Shown one piece after another: positions 27,650-36,979 of a stretch of DNA of 64,000 nucleotides; the first letter of the stretch is position 1; every line of letters begins with the position of its first letter. The stretch lies in assembly GCA_965248255.1 (NCBI GenBank), contig CBDFIW010000003.1, forward strand, positions 2,170,001 to 2,234,000, in the 5' to 3' direction. The DNA comes from JAKZVK01 sp965248255. GTDB lineage: Bacteria > Acidobacteriota > Terriglobia > Bryobacterales > UBA6623. The notes beneath the pieces were generated by a model. The model worked only from the letters and a program-made list of their open reading frames with translations. It was not told the DNA's origin and did not search any database. Made by a program: the position numbers and the translations under genes.

Positions 27650-28359
27650 TCTTCCTTTTACCAACCGGCGATTGCAAGGGTTTGAGAACAAGATCGCCGA
27701 CCTCATGGCCAAGGAGTTTGGAGCCTCTCCCTCCTATGTCTGGTGGGGGCAACGGCGCGGCTTTATCCGGAACACGCTGAAGGCCACCCTGCAGGAGGCA
27801 CGATGCGATGTAGTGATGGGCATACCCAAAGGGTATGATCTTGTTCTTTGGACCAAGCCTTATTACCGCTCGAGCTATGTGTTTGTGTATCCCAAAGATA
27901 AAGGATTTCGGATCCAATCCCTGGATGATCCGGTCCTGCGGCAGCTCAAAATTGGCGTCCATCTACTGGGCGACGATTACACGAATCCCCCTCCCGTTCA
28001 CGAATTGGGGAGGAGAGGTGTTGTGGACAACGTGATCGGGTATAGCACCTTTTACTCCGAAGAGAATCCCCCCAGCAGGATCATCGAAGCGGTCACGGCA
28101 GGTGAGATTGACGTGGCGATTGCTTGGGGACCGGTCGCAGGATATTTTGCAAAGAAGCAGCATGTTCCGCTGGAGCTTGTACTTGTCCCATCCGGCGAAG
28201 GCGATCTGCCTTTTGCCTTCGATATCTCCATGGGGGTCAGACGGGGTGAAGAGGCCCTAAAAGCTCAATTGGAAGCGGTACTGGACAGGAAGCTGGCTGA
28301 ATCCTAAAAATCCTGGAAGACTATGGGGTGCCTTTAATAGATGTCAAGAGGGATACACC

Positions 28360-29415
28360 ATGATGAGTGAGCCTGCCGGTTGTCGAAATCTCGAGCGGCG
28401 GATCTTGACAGAGAGGGTGGTCGTCGCGCTTGCGGCCCTGGTCTGGATCTTAGGGACCTTCGCTAATCTTGCGGGCGTTGGAGAGGCCGCGGCCCAGGAG
28501 TCCTCTGAGGTTTACCGGCGCGTCTACAACGGCTGGAAATGGTGGCATGTATATTGTGCCAGATGTCACGGAGAAAATGCGCTTGGCACTCCCCTGGCGC
28601 CGAACTTGATAGATCCCAACAAAAGACTAACGGACAAGGAGTTTCTTGCGGTTGTTCGCGAGGGAGCACCTGCGAAAGGAATGCCGGCGTGGAATCAATT
28701 GCTTGACGATAAACAGATCGTTGATATCTACACCTATGTGGCGGCAAGAACTGAGAGAGTGTTACCTCCAGGGAGACCCGACGAGGTGGGAGCAAACGGC
28801 GGTTCTTGGGTCCCGCCGGAGGGTTGGCCCCAAACGTCCGCGGCCGTTGACCCGTCCTCCCCCACTGCAGCTCCGGAGGCGGTGTCCTCTCCAGAGGTCA
28901 CCTCGCGCAAGACCGCCTCGACCGCCGCCCCAACAATGAACCCGCTGACGGAGGCATTTCGCAGCCACTACCAGACCGTTCGCCTCAATTTTATCGAGAC
29001 GGCCGAAGTGATGCCGGCGGAACATTACGATTTTCGCCCGACTCCGGCTCAGCGTTCGTTCAGCGGGTGGATCGCCCACACGGCAATGTTGAACTACAAC
29101 AGTTGCGCCCGCATGCAGGGCGTACCTCGGCCGCAAACTGATCACTTAGATAATCTCGCCGGGAAAGAAGCGTTGCAGGCGGTGCTGCGTGAATCGTTCG
29201 AATTCTGTGAGACGGCGTTGAAACAGATGAATGACAAACGTGCCTTGACAGAGTTACAAACCGGTGAGAGGACGACCTATCCGGTGCAAGTCATGTTTGG
29301 ACTGCTGTCTTCGTTGAACTTGCACTATGGTAATCTGGTGGGCTACCTTCGCACTCGGGGGATCGTACCGCCGTCAGCGGCGCAGGGGCAGAGCAAGAAG
29401 AGTTCGTCGCAGTGA
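28360..29415 (+). CDS. Exported cytochrome c fused to a DinB-type domain
   Basis: 351 residues. An N-terminal signal anchor (about 15-47) is followed by a class I cytochrome c domain (about 55-130) with CARCH at 'VYCARCHGENALGTPLAPNL' and a candidate Met ligand in 'GAPAKGMPAWNQLL'. An Ala/Pro/Ser-rich linker (about 145-190) leads to a DinB/YfiT-like four-helix domain (about 192-335: 'NPLTEAFRSHYQTVRLNFIE', 'MPAEHYDFRPTPAQRSF', 'HTAMLNYNSCARM', 'NLHYGNLVGYLR'). The cytochrome matches those encoded with PQQ dehydrogenases as electron acceptor. Putting a DinB domain on it is unusual. The frame is uninterrupted, and a Met at the DinB start hints that two genes were joined by deletion. It is the only intact gene of the module. 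Confidence 0.85.
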   Translation: MMSEPAGCRNLERRILTERVVVALAALVWILGTFANLAGVGEAAAQESSEVYRRVYNGWKWWHVYCARCHGENALGTPLAPNLIDPNKRLTDKEFLAVVREGAPAKGMPAWNQLLDDKQIVDIYTYVAARTERVLPPGRPDEVGANGGSWVPPEGWPQTSAAVDPSSPTAAPEAVSSPEVTSRKTASTAAPTMNPLTEAFRSHYQTVRLNFIETAEVMPAEHYDFRPTPAQRSFSGWIAHTAMLNYNSCARMQGVPRPQTDHLDNLAGKEALQAVLRESFEFCETALKQMNDKRALTELQTGERTTYPVQVMFGLLSSLNLHYGNLVGYLRTRGIVPPSAAQGQSKKSSSQ

Positions 29416-29812
29416 GGTCCGACCCCTTGTGCTCTGTGCGGCCAGCGGATCGTAGCTCAAGATCATTGCCCGTCAGTCATTCCAACTCGTGGACGAACTC
29501 TTTGTTTCCCAACCGCTTGCCGGCATGGGTGGCGGCTCGTAACTGCTCCATCCGGCTCGTGCCGAGGGCGGACCCCTCGTCCAAAACGCCCCCCCCAATC
29601 CCCGAGCGGGCAAATCTCCCTCCACGTATCCAGGTCGCGCAGACCTGCCGGGTCCCTCACCACCATGTGCGCCCGCGCACCCGGACACTCGAAGACCACG
29701 GCTCGCTCCGCCACACGGGTTAAGGAACCGAAGTGAGGTACGCTGGACACATGAGCATCAGGTACGACCTTGCTTCTGAGTTGAGTATCTTCCGGGTGGG
29801 AGGCTGAAGGCG
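29416..29812. other. Intergenic region after cytochrome-DinB gene
   Basis: Overlapping open frames exist on both strands but none resembles a known protein or has a clear start signal; regarded as non-coding. Confidence 0.35.
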
Positions 29813-30250
29813 ATGAACGACCTGCCCCCCCTCTGGCAGATCGCCCCAGTTGCCGTGCTTGTCGTTTGGGTCGGAGTGTGGCTTGTCAAGCGCGTGATGA
29901 CCTTGCTGCGTTCCGCGTTTGACGGTCAGGGTCGAAAGGGCTTTCTGGCCGCTTTCGATAGCCCGTCTCTTGCAAGGAGTATCGCCACATCCGCCAGTTC
30001 GGCCACGGCGATCCGCAAGGCTTTGGCTAAACGATTAAGCCTTCCGCCCGAGAAGATTTCCGCTGACACTGTCGGTTCTCAACTAGGATCCTACGGACTG
30101 AGTCGGGAAAGTTGTCAAATCGTCGAGCAGATCCTTCGCGGTGAAGAGGCAAAACAGCACGGGCACCATGCGCCACCCGCCGCTGACATCAAGATGACGG
30201 ACATGCTCAAGATGGCTCAGGAATTACAGGAGCGCTTGCCGGACGACTAG
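29813..30250 (+). CDS. Small membrane protein resembling a BatD C-terminal region
   Basis: 145 residues: one N-terminal transmembrane helix (about 10-32), then a cytosolic helical domain ('LRSAFDGQGRKGFLAAFDSP', 'AIRKALAKRLSLPPEKIS', 'GLSRESCQIVEQIL'). The 'GL..E....V..IL' arrangement after a membrane helix resembles the C-terminal segment of BatD-type aerotolerance proteins, but without the preceding periplasmic domains. This resemblance is weak and by eye. No bat operon genes are nearby. Confidence 0.55.
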   Translation: MNDLPPLWQIAPVAVLVVWVGVWLVKRVMTLLRSAFDGQGRKGFLAAFDSPSLARSIATSASSATAIRKALAKRLSLPPEKISADTVGSQLGSYGLSRESCQIVEQILRGEEAKQHGHHAPPAADIKMTDMLKMAQELQERLPDD

Positions 30251-30385
30251 CGGCGGCAGTTTGGGCAGTTCGGGGTTGGGTCCCGTTCTGTATACTGGAC
30301 TCGGTTTCATTTCGGGTTGTTCTTGCCATCTGTGTCATTCCCTCTTTGGATGTCGTTTCATGCTTGGGAGAAGGGTAGGTGTGTC

Positions 30386-32623
30386 TTGAGGAATTCCCTG
30401 CGATTGGCTTTTTTAAGTGGGCCGGTGATGATGGGAGTCTGGGCCATCCAGTCCCATGCCGCGGACTCGTTGCCGGCGGCCATGCGCGAGCCCTTTCGTC
30501 CGGATGAGCACACCGTGGTGCTCTATCATTTCGACGAGGGGAAGGGGGTCCAGACGCGGGATGCCATGGGCGATCCGGCCTTGACTCTGAAGGCTTACAA
30601 GGATTTCCTGTGGGGCAAGCGCCCGGGCTTCGGTTCGACGGCCCGCTTCGAGCCGCGCGAGGACGACGGCAATCTGTTACTCGGGCCGGTGAATAACGAC
30701 AAGCTGGAGTTGCGCACCTGCACACGCGCGTGGACGGTGGAGGCCTGGGTGCGCTACACGGGGTTCGCCCTGAGCGGAATAAAACTGGACCACCCTGCAT
30801 CCTACCGGCCATTCGGTTCCGGCACGGCGGGACCCTTTGCCAAAATCTGCGGGACCGACGACGAAGGATTCAGTCTGCCGCACGGCGTCCGGGGCGGATG
30901 GGACTTCAGTCTGCACTCATGGTTGGATGCCTGGCCGGTGAAGCCGGGGCTGCTGCCGGCGTCTCGATTTATCGGATCGCAAAGGCGTGTTCCGGACAGC
31001 GATGCCTTGGTCTATCCGGGACGCAGAGCCGGGGCAGGAACCATCATCCATAAGGACGCCATCCAGGACCAGGAATGGCACCACGTGGCCTGGCAGTTTC
31101 GCTACGAAGACCAGACGCACTTTTTCTTCTTGGACGGCAAGTTGATCTGGAAGGACACCCCAAAGAGGCGGGTGATCAATGATGCCGAGCGAAACGACGT
31201 TCCCTTTATGGTCGGGGGGATTCTCAATTCACTCGACCCTCCCTACCACGTCAAAACGTACGACTTCGAAGGCGAACTGGACGAACTGCGCATCTCCAGC
31301 GTCATGCGCTATCCGGTTGCCGAGGAACTGGCGATCGTGGAACGGCTGCTTCCCGAAGCCGGACTCCATTCACCCTATTCGGTGACGTTCTCCACCGATG
31401 CGGCCGAGGGGGCCGTCCGCTGGGAGTTGGACGGAGAGTTGCCGGATGGACTTCGCTTTGATGAGGGGAAAGGGACGATCGAGGGCACGCCGACAGAACC
31501 GGCCAGGGAACGGGCGATTACCTTGCGAGCGACTGATTCCGCCGGCCGCGAGGACGAGCACATCTTTGCCATTACCGTAGCGGAGGCCGAGGTGGTCACA
31601 GCGTCTCTTGCCCTCGCCTTTATGGGAACCCCGTATCGGGAGGTTCTCGAAACCCGCTATATGGTGGAGCCGGTCAGTTGGCGGAGAACTCGAGGGACGC
31701 TGCCGGAGGGGATCTCCCTAGACCGCAAGAGCGGGGAGCTGAGCGGCACAGCCACGACTCTGGGGCTGGACAGCTTTCGGCTCGAGGCGACCGATGCCGT
31801 GGGCCAGAAGGCGTCGCGCGAATTCCAGTTGAAGGTTGCCGCCGCAGGACTCCGCCACCTCCAGCCCGATGAGCACACCGTGGCATTGTGGGACTGGCAG
31901 GGTCCCAGCGGAAGGTACATTCCCGACGTCATGGGTGATTCGGAACTAACTCTGACCTGGGTCAACACCAAAGGCGACACGCGACTAGAGAGACCTGGCT
32001 GGGGCAGATATCCGAAGTTCATCGGCGGCGGGGAAGCGGGGTTTGTCGGCCCTCAGTGGAACGCCAAGGTGGACCTCCGGACCATCGAAGCGGAATGGAC
32101 GGTGGAAGCGTGGGTCCGGGTAGGCGGCCCCGTCAACAAGTACGGCCAAGATTTCCACTACGGGCATGTTTGCGGCACCTATGACAACACCGAGCGCGGC
32201 GTTTGGGAGCTGTACCTGTCCGATGACGGCTCGCCCGACGGCAGCATGGCGCCGGGCGTGCACTTCCTGGGGGCCGAGCCCGAGCAAGCCCTGAAAGACC
32301 TGCATCCCTACAACCGTCCGAACGGCACAGTGGCGGCTCCCGAATGGGTGGGGATCCGCGACACCGCCTGGCACCATATCGCCTGGCAGTACGCCCACGA
32401 GGAAGACCTGCACCAGCTCTTCCTTGACGGCAGACTAATCTGGGAAATGAGAAGTCCGGATGGACGCAGACTGGTCAATAATCGCCGGCACATCGCGCAG
32501 TTCTCCGTCGGTACCCGGCTTGACGGGCGCGCCCGCTATGGGGGCAAATTCAACTGGCTGGGAATGGGAAATTTTTTCGGGCAGATAGGTGAGATCCGGA
32601 TCTCTAGGATCCGACGGTATTGA
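30386..32623 (+). CDS. Exported LamG-He_PIG-LamG multidomain protein
   Basis: About 745 residues from a TTG at 30386, preferred because an AGGGTAGG-type ribosome site precedes it and it gives a clean signal peptide ('RNSLRLAFLSGPVMMGVW', cleavage after 'SHAA'); an upstream ATG at 30317 is the alternative. Domains: LamG (about 45-325, 'DELRISSVMRYP'), two Ig-like He_PIG domains (about 330-490, each with 'LPDGLRFDEGKGTIEGTP' or 'LPEGISLDRKSGELSGTA' type motifs), and a second LamG (about 495-745, ending 'IGEIRISRIRRY'). Both LamG domains open with the same phrase ('PDEHTVVLYHFDEGKG', 'PDEHTVALWDWQGPSG'), indicating internal duplication. Probably a surface carbohydrate-binding protein. Confidence 0.82.
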   Translation: MRNSLRLAFLSGPVMMGVWAIQSHAADSLPAAMREPFRPDEHTVVLYHFDEGKGVQTRDAMGDPALTLKAYKDFLWGKRPGFGSTARFEPREDDGNLLLGPVNNDKLELRTCTRAWTVEAWVRYTGFALSGIKLDHPASYRPFGSGTAGPFAKICGTDDEGFSLPHGVRGGWDFSLHSWLDAWPVKPGLLPASRFIGSQRRVPDSDALVYPGRRAGAGTIIHKDAIQDQEWHHVAWQFRYEDQTHFFFLDGKLIWKDTPKRRVINDAERNDVPFMVGGILNSLDPPYHVKTYDFEGELDELRISSVMRYPVAEELAIVERLLPEAGLHSPYSVTFSTDAAEGAVRWELDGELPDGLRFDEGKGTIEGTPTEPARERAITLRATDSAGREDEHIFAITVAEAEVVTASLALAFMGTPYREVLETRYMVEPVSWRRTRGTLPEGISLDRKSGELSGTATTLGLDSFRLEATDAVGQKASREFQLKVAAAGLRHLQPDEHTVALWDWQGPSGRYIPDVMGDSELTLTWVNTKGDTRLERPGWGRYPKFIGGGEAGFVGPQWNAKVDLRTIEAEWTVEAWVRVGGPVNKYGQDFHYGHVCGTYDNTERGVWELYLSDDGSPDGSMAPGVHFLGAEPEQALKDLHPYNRPNGTVAAPEWVGIRDTAWHHIAWQYAHEEDLHQLFLDGRLIWEMRSPDGRRLVNNRRHIAQFSVGTRLDGRARYGGKFNWLGMGNFFGQIGEIRISRIRRY

Positions 32624-32774
32624 AGTACCCTGTCCCACGGCGGAATTCTTTGCGAACTGTTCGCGAATGCTTCGCAGGCGCCAAAAGCTACCAGCTACGG
32701 CGCGGCCCGCTGGGACCAACCGCCGACCTGACGAGCAGGACGCTGCGCGGGCTTTCTTAAGAGCCGGACCGATC

Positions 32775-33407
32775 ATGACGCCGCACCGCATCCTCGAGCA
32801 GTTGGGAGTCTACGTGCATCCGGGCTTCTTGACCGCTGACGAGTGTCAGAGATTGTGCGCCGCGATCGACTTGCGGGAGAGCCACCCGGCGCTGGTCTAC
32901 TCGCCGGAGTCGCCGGCCGGGGTACTGGATGAAGAGGAACGCAAGACCATTGAAGTCTCCGGTGAGGATAGCGAGTTCGACTGGCTGGCTCGGCGCTTTG
33001 AGAGCCTTCAACCCCGCCTCGCCGATCGTTTCGACCGCGCGCTCGATCGGGTCGATCGGCCGCAGTTCCTGATCTATCAGGAGGGCGGCTATTTTCGACC
33101 ACATGTCGACGCACCGACGCTCGCCGACGGCGAACGCGCACATGTCACCCATAGCCGCAAGATCACGGCTCTTCTCTACCTCAATACCGAAGGTGACAAG
33201 ACAGAGGCCGACGGTAAGGGCGCCGGCGACTACGAAGGCGGTCGGCTGGCTCTGTACGGCCTCATGGACTACCCCGGCGCCCGGAGGCACGGTCTGCCGG
33301 TTCGTGGGGAGGCCGGACTTCTGGTGGCTTTTCGCGCCGATTTGGTGCATGGTGTCAGCAAGTTGGAGCGTGGGCGGCGCTATTGCGCTCTGGCGTGGTT
33401 TTACTGA
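32775..33407 (+). CDS. 2-oxoglutarate/Fe(II)-dependent oxygenase (prolyl 4-hydroxylase-like)
   Basis: 210 residues from ATG 32775, where the fold begins ('MTPHRILEQLGVYVHPGFLT'); the frame is open further upstream without a better start. Iron ligands His-x-Asp in 'GGYFRPHVDAPT' and distal His in 'FRADLVHGVSKLERGRRYCA', with the 2-oxoglutarate-binding Arg/Lys shortly after. 'RKITALLYLNTE' and 'DYEGGRLALYGL' are the typical central strands. It would hydroxylate a protein or small-molecule substrate; which one is unknown. Confidence 0.85.
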   Translation: MTPHRILEQLGVYVHPGFLTADECQRLCAAIDLRESHPALVYSPESPAGVLDEEERKTIEVSGEDSEFDWLARRFESLQPRLADRFDRALDRVDRPQFLIYQEGGYFRPHVDAPTLADGERAHVTHSRKITALLYLNTEGDKTEADGKGAGDYEGGRLALYGLMDYPGARRHGLPVRGEAGLLVAFRADLVHGVSKLERGRRYCALAWFY

Positions 33408-33519
33408 CCCCTCGCCCCCTGCTGGGAATGAGAATGAGGGAGACTCCGGACCGATTCATGAAGTGAACCCTTACGGGCCCATAGGACCTGTGTCGGCTCG
33501 GGCGCCACATCCACTCTTA

Positions 33520-34613
33520 TTGAATCCCGCAAATTATTATGACACTTTTTGACAGTGTGGAGCATCTATATATGTATGGGCAACCCCAAAGGTGTGAAGC
33601 GGGATTTCAAGGCGCTGGAGAAGCGCCGTTTCGAAGCGATGCGGCTGCTCCACCAAGGCCACAATCAGTCCGAGACGGCGAGACGGCTGAACGTCGCTCG
33701 CCAAACCGTCAGTGAGTGGCGGCGGCAATACCGCGAGCAGGGTGCGGCCGGACTCCGCCAGGCCGGGCGCGCCGGACGCAAGCCGCTCCTCGATGCCGCA
33801 CAACGCGAACGCCTGACGTCGCTGCTGCTGGAAGGCCCGGAAGCCCACGGCTTCCCAACGCCCCTGTGGAGCTGTCCGCGGGTGGCTCGGCTGACCGGAG
33901 ACGAGTTCGGGGTCGCATACCACGCAGGCCACGCCTGGAAGATCCTGCGAGCGCTCGACTGGAGCCCGCAACGCCCGGCCGGAAAGGCGCGCGAGCGCAA
34001 CGAAGAGCGGATCCGCACCTGGAAGCGCAAGACCTGGAAGCGCATTAAAAAAAAGCCCAAAACGAAGGCCGTACGCTCGTCTTCATCGACGAAAGCGGAT
34101 TGAGTCAGAAGCCGCATCGCTGCCGCACCTGGGCGCCACGTGGCCAAACACCGGTGCTGCAGTTTAACTTCAACTGGGAGAAGCTTTCCGTCTCGGCGGG
34201 GCTGACGCTGCGTAACTTCTACTTCCGGCTCTATCCCGGTGCGATCGGCAAAGAGCAAGTGACCGACTTTCTCAAGGCGTTGGTACGTCATATCGATCGC
34301 CCGCTGCTGATCGTCTGGGATCGGCTGCCGGCGCACCGTAGCCGCCTGGTGCAAGAGTTCATCGAACTCTCCGAAGGCCACATCGCAACCGAGTACTTGC
34401 CACCCTATGCGCCGGAGTTGAATCCGGTGGAATACATCTGGGCTTACTGGAAGCAGCACGAGTTGCCGAACGTCTGTCCGAAAGACTACGGCGAGCTGAA
34501 CGAGCGGGCCCGCAAGGCACTCCGCCGCATGTACCGCAAACCGCGTTTGATCACGGCCTTCTGGAAACAGTCTTCTCTTTGTTTTGACTGACTCTATATT
34601 ATGCGGGAGTCAA
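33520..34613 (+). mobile_element. IS630-family element, copy 3
   Basis: 1,094 bp with TA duplication at 33518-33519 and 34614-34615. On the minus strand the target was GGCCTAAGAG, the TAA being the stop codon of the amidohydrolase gene. Confidence 0.95.
33576..34591 (+). CDS. IS630-family transposase, copy 3
   Basis: Same -1 frameshift transposase as at 23473; both frames are intact, with Thr at the variable position ('RLTGDEF'). The first frame ends at 34103 and the catalytic part at 34591. Confidence 0.9.
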
Positions 34614-35563
34614 TAGGCCGAAGGGAAAGGCCAGAGTTCTTGGACGGTTTTTCCGAGCAACCAATGTTTATCTTCTTCGTTGAGAAAGTCCATCTCGTCG
34701 CGCACAAGCTGTAGGGCTTTCGCGTAGCCGCAGTGCTCCTCGACCCCCGGCCAGTCGGTGCCCCACATGAGCCGTTGAGGCCCGTAGACGTCGTAGAGCT
34801 TCTTGACTTGATCCCAGGTGTCGCGGTGCGGGTAGGGTTCCTTCGACAGAGACCAGGTGTGGGAGATCTTTACATAGACATGGGGGAATCTGGCCAGGTC
34901 CAGCAGTTTCTTCAATTCGTCCGGGCGGTCGATCGGACAGGACGCCATATGATCGATCGAAACCTTGATCTCCGGGTAGCGCTCGATCCATTGGGCCACG
35001 TCCGGGAGCCGTGACGTGCCGGTCAGAATGAGCATGGGGACCCTCAGTTCATCGGTACGTTTCCAGATCGGATCCATCAGCTCGGCGTTGTTAATCCAGT
35101 CACCGGCTTCACGGGTGGAGGGACTCAGCCGCACGCCGTTGTAGCCATACTCCTCGACCCATTTGGAAAGATCATCCGCGGCGCCAGTGGACTCGGGGTT
35201 GACGCGGCATACGCCTTGGAACTTATCCGGATACTGCTTGACCACATCGGCAGCGTAACGGCAGTCCCAGCGGTAGTGGATCACGTGCACGATCACGGTA
35301 TGCGCCACGCCGTTGGCCTCCATCAAGGCCAACAGAGTCGCGGGCAGCGCGTCTTCTTCGGGCGGTTTCTGTAGCTCCGCCGGCCAGGGGTATGTCGGGT
35401 CATTTTTCCAGATATGGACGTGGGGGTCGATGATCTTATAGGCCGACTGGGCGGGAGCCGCGGCCTGTTCGGGTTCGCTCTCGCCACAACCCGCCTGAGC
35501 CAACCAGGCGGCGCCGGCGATTCCTTTCATGAGATCGCGGCGAGTCAGATAGTAGTCTTTCAT
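34610..35563 (-). CDS. Exported amidohydrolase (COG3618/amidohydrolase 2 family)
   Basis: 317 residues. The N-terminus has 'LTRRDLMKGIAGAAWLAQAG' followed by Cys ('AGCGE'), a Tat signal with lipobox. TIM-barrel metal sites: 'IIDPHVHIWKND' (His-x-His), 'IVHVIHYRWDCRYA', 'VSIDHMASCP' and 'LMWGTDWPG' (late Asp). Such enzymes hydrolyse lactones or decarboxylate aromatic acids; the substrate cannot be inferred. The stop codon TGA now lies inside IS630 copy 3; before insertion the gene ended TAA at the same codon, so the protein is unchanged. The next gene upstream on this strand (35579) lies 15 bases away and is probably co-transcribed. Confidence 0.85.
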   Translation of the reverse strand: MKDYYLTRRDLMKGIAGAAWLAQAGCGESEPEQAAAPAQSAYKIIDPHVHIWKNDPTYPWPAELQKPPEEDALPATLLALMEANGVAHTVIVHVIHYRWDCRYAADVVKQYPDKFQGVCRVNPESTGAADDLSKWVEEYGYNGVRLSPSTREAGDWINNAELMDPIWKRTDELRVPMLILTGTSRLPDVAQWIERYPEIKVSIDHMASCPIDRPDELKKLLDLARFPHVYVKISHTWSLSKEPYPHRDTWDQVKKLYDVYGPQRLMWGTDWPGVEEHCGYAKALQLVRDEMDFLNEEDKHWLLGKTVQELWPFPSAY

Positions 35564-35578
35564 GCCGTACTCCTTAGG

Positions 35579-36082
35579 TTACGCCGTCAGGAACGAGCGC
35601 AAAAATTGGTTTCCGCGAGGAATCGCCGTCGACTGGTCCTCTTTGCCCTCGTACGCCAGGCTGATGAATCCGTTGAAATGCACACCGCGAAGGATGTTGA
35701 ACACCTTGTCATAGTCAATCCACTTCTCGCGCCCGTCGCCGTCCAGGTCGATCCGTCCGACGAAGACCCGCAGCAGAGGCGCCCCCAAGAACATTCCCAC
35801 GTCCATGGCTTCGCGCGCCTTGGCGATTTCAGCCGGGTGCGTGTCTTCCGGACCGCCGAAGCGGGTGGAGACGCAGAAGCACGCCATCGTAAGGCCAAGG
35901 TCGAGACAGCGCCGGCGAACCTCCTTGAGATGGGCCTTGTCGGTTCCGTTGAGATTGCGGATGTGAACCGAGACGCCGTCGAGATCCAACGCCCGGCAGG
36001 TGTCAAGGAACTTGAAGATGTCCATGTTACGGGCGTTGAACTGCCTGGCGTAACTGAGCGACAAGCAACAGAGGCGCATCAT
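35579..36082 (-). CDS. Sugar phosphate isomerase/epimerase-like TIM-barrel protein with internal deletion
   Basis: 167 residues where the family usually has about 270-300. N-terminal part is normal ('FLDTCRALDLDGVSVHIRNL', 'GAPLLRVFVG'), as is the C-terminal end ('DYDKVFNILRGVHFNGFISL', 'YEGKEDQSTAIPRGNQFLRS'). After 'LRVFVG' about 110 residues, including the metal-binding core strands, are absent and the frame is kept. The barrel cannot close, so activity is unlikely. It is followed by the amidohydrolase gene with 15 bases between. Confidence 0.72.
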   Translation of the reverse strand: MMRLCCLSLSYARQFNARNMDIFKFLDTCRALDLDGVSVHIRNLNGTDKAHLKEVRRRCLDLGLTMACFCVSTRFGGPEDTHPAEIAKAREAMDVGMFLGAPLLRVFVGRIDLDGDGREKWIDYDKVFNILRGVHFNGFISLAYEGKEDQSTAIPRGNQFLRSFLTA

Positions 36083-36979
36083 AGACCGAATCTCCTTCCT
36101 ACGGAGGAATCGCCGTCTAGACTAGCTCGCCCGGCGGCGGGAGTGCAAACGCAACTGCTTGCCAACTGAAGTCAGCTGCCATGGACGAACTCCTTCAACG
36201 CGAATTGTGAGAACGGGATCGATTAACCGCTATCGTCAGCCGTCAGCCAGCCACGTGAAGCTTGGGGCTATAGTGGCCTCCAGGCTCAGCCAGCGGTAGA
36301 TCGAGCGCTCGCTGACACCGGATTGGCCGGCGGCACCCGCGACGGCGCGGGCTGAGAGCATGGCGACCAGCGCCAGTTGCTGCCGCCGGGTCAGGGCCGG
36401 CTCCGGGTCGGGGGACGCCACGGAAAGCTCGTTGGCCGGCTGGAGTTGGCAGGATCTGTCAGGATTTGGCGCGGTTTTGGCGGAGATTCTAAGGATTCTT
36501 TATGTTCCTCCTGTTCTTCACTCATGGGTCACCTCGCACGGCACCCGGTGCGGATCGGTGACCAGGATTGGGATTGTGGTGATGCACTTCTTGTGCCTGT
36601 TGGGCGACGGATCGCCCGTTCGGTTTCTTCGCTTCTAGTGTAAGCGCCGATTGCCGGGCGGAGGGGTGGCTGGAGAGTTAAGTCGTTGAAAGGATGGCGG
36701 AAATTGTTTTTTAAAATCTGTGAATGGCTCATGGCCTTCGGCCACAACGGGGCATGAAAAGCGGGCTCGGCACTCTGCTGCTCCTGCTGCTGGCGACCCG
36801 AATATGGTGATTTGAACAAGTCGTTGATTTGTGAGGTGCTTACGTCGCCCTATTTTCGAAGGACTGTCCGCTGCGGCCTCATCGTCGCTCACCGGAAAGC
36901 AGTAGCCTGCTCTCCCCGATTTCCCGGCTAGGTCATTGAGTTCGGGCTCTGTCCCCGAACTGCCCCCTGTCCCTGAACT
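36083..36979. other. Region of gene debris between isomerase gene and IS3
   Basis: Besides the small HTH fragment at 36236-36421, no gene is recognised. Near 36938 the string TTCGGGCTCTGTCCCC occurs and recurs at 38590 beyond the IS3 element. Confidence 0.35.
36236..36421 (-). CDS. Small helix-turn-helix protein, probably truncated
   Basis: 61 residues: 'LTRRQQLALVAMLSARAVAG' and 'GVSERSIYRWLS' form a helix-turn-helix like those of short phage-type or insertion-associated DNA-binding proteins. Relatives usually continue beyond 'YRWL' for about 60 residues; here the end looks unrelated and short. Possibly a remnant. Confidence 0.4.
   Translation of the reverse strand: MASPDPEPALTRRQQLALVAMLSARAVAGAAGQSGVSERSIYRWLSLEATIAPSFTWLADG

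Larger units (their letters stand above)
26492..28307 (+). pseudogene. Quinoprotein-associated periplasmic binding protein (XoxJ/MxaJ-like), interrupted by IS1595
   Basis: Exon-like pieces 26492-26621 and 27658-28307 join in frame after removal of the IS1595 element and one 8-bp repeat, giving 'FRVCADPENLPFTNRRLQGF' across the junction. The product is a signal-peptide-bearing family-3 solute-binding fold protein ('CDVVMGIPKGYDLVLWTKPY', 'YYRSSYVFV', 'AVTAGEIDVAIAWGPVAGYF') of the type encoded beside PQQ alcohol dehydrogenases, where MxaJ/XoxJ proteins interact with the dehydrogenase. Inside the element the reading frame from 27000 continues through foreign sequence into the 3' part, so a long artefactual frame exists. 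The insertion inactivates the gene. Confidence 0.85.

Noticed and set aside
27000..28307. Open frame of 435 codons running from inside IS1595 into the binding-protein gene
   Set aside because: Its first half is antisense to the IS1595 transposase; only the part after 27658 is real coding sequence.
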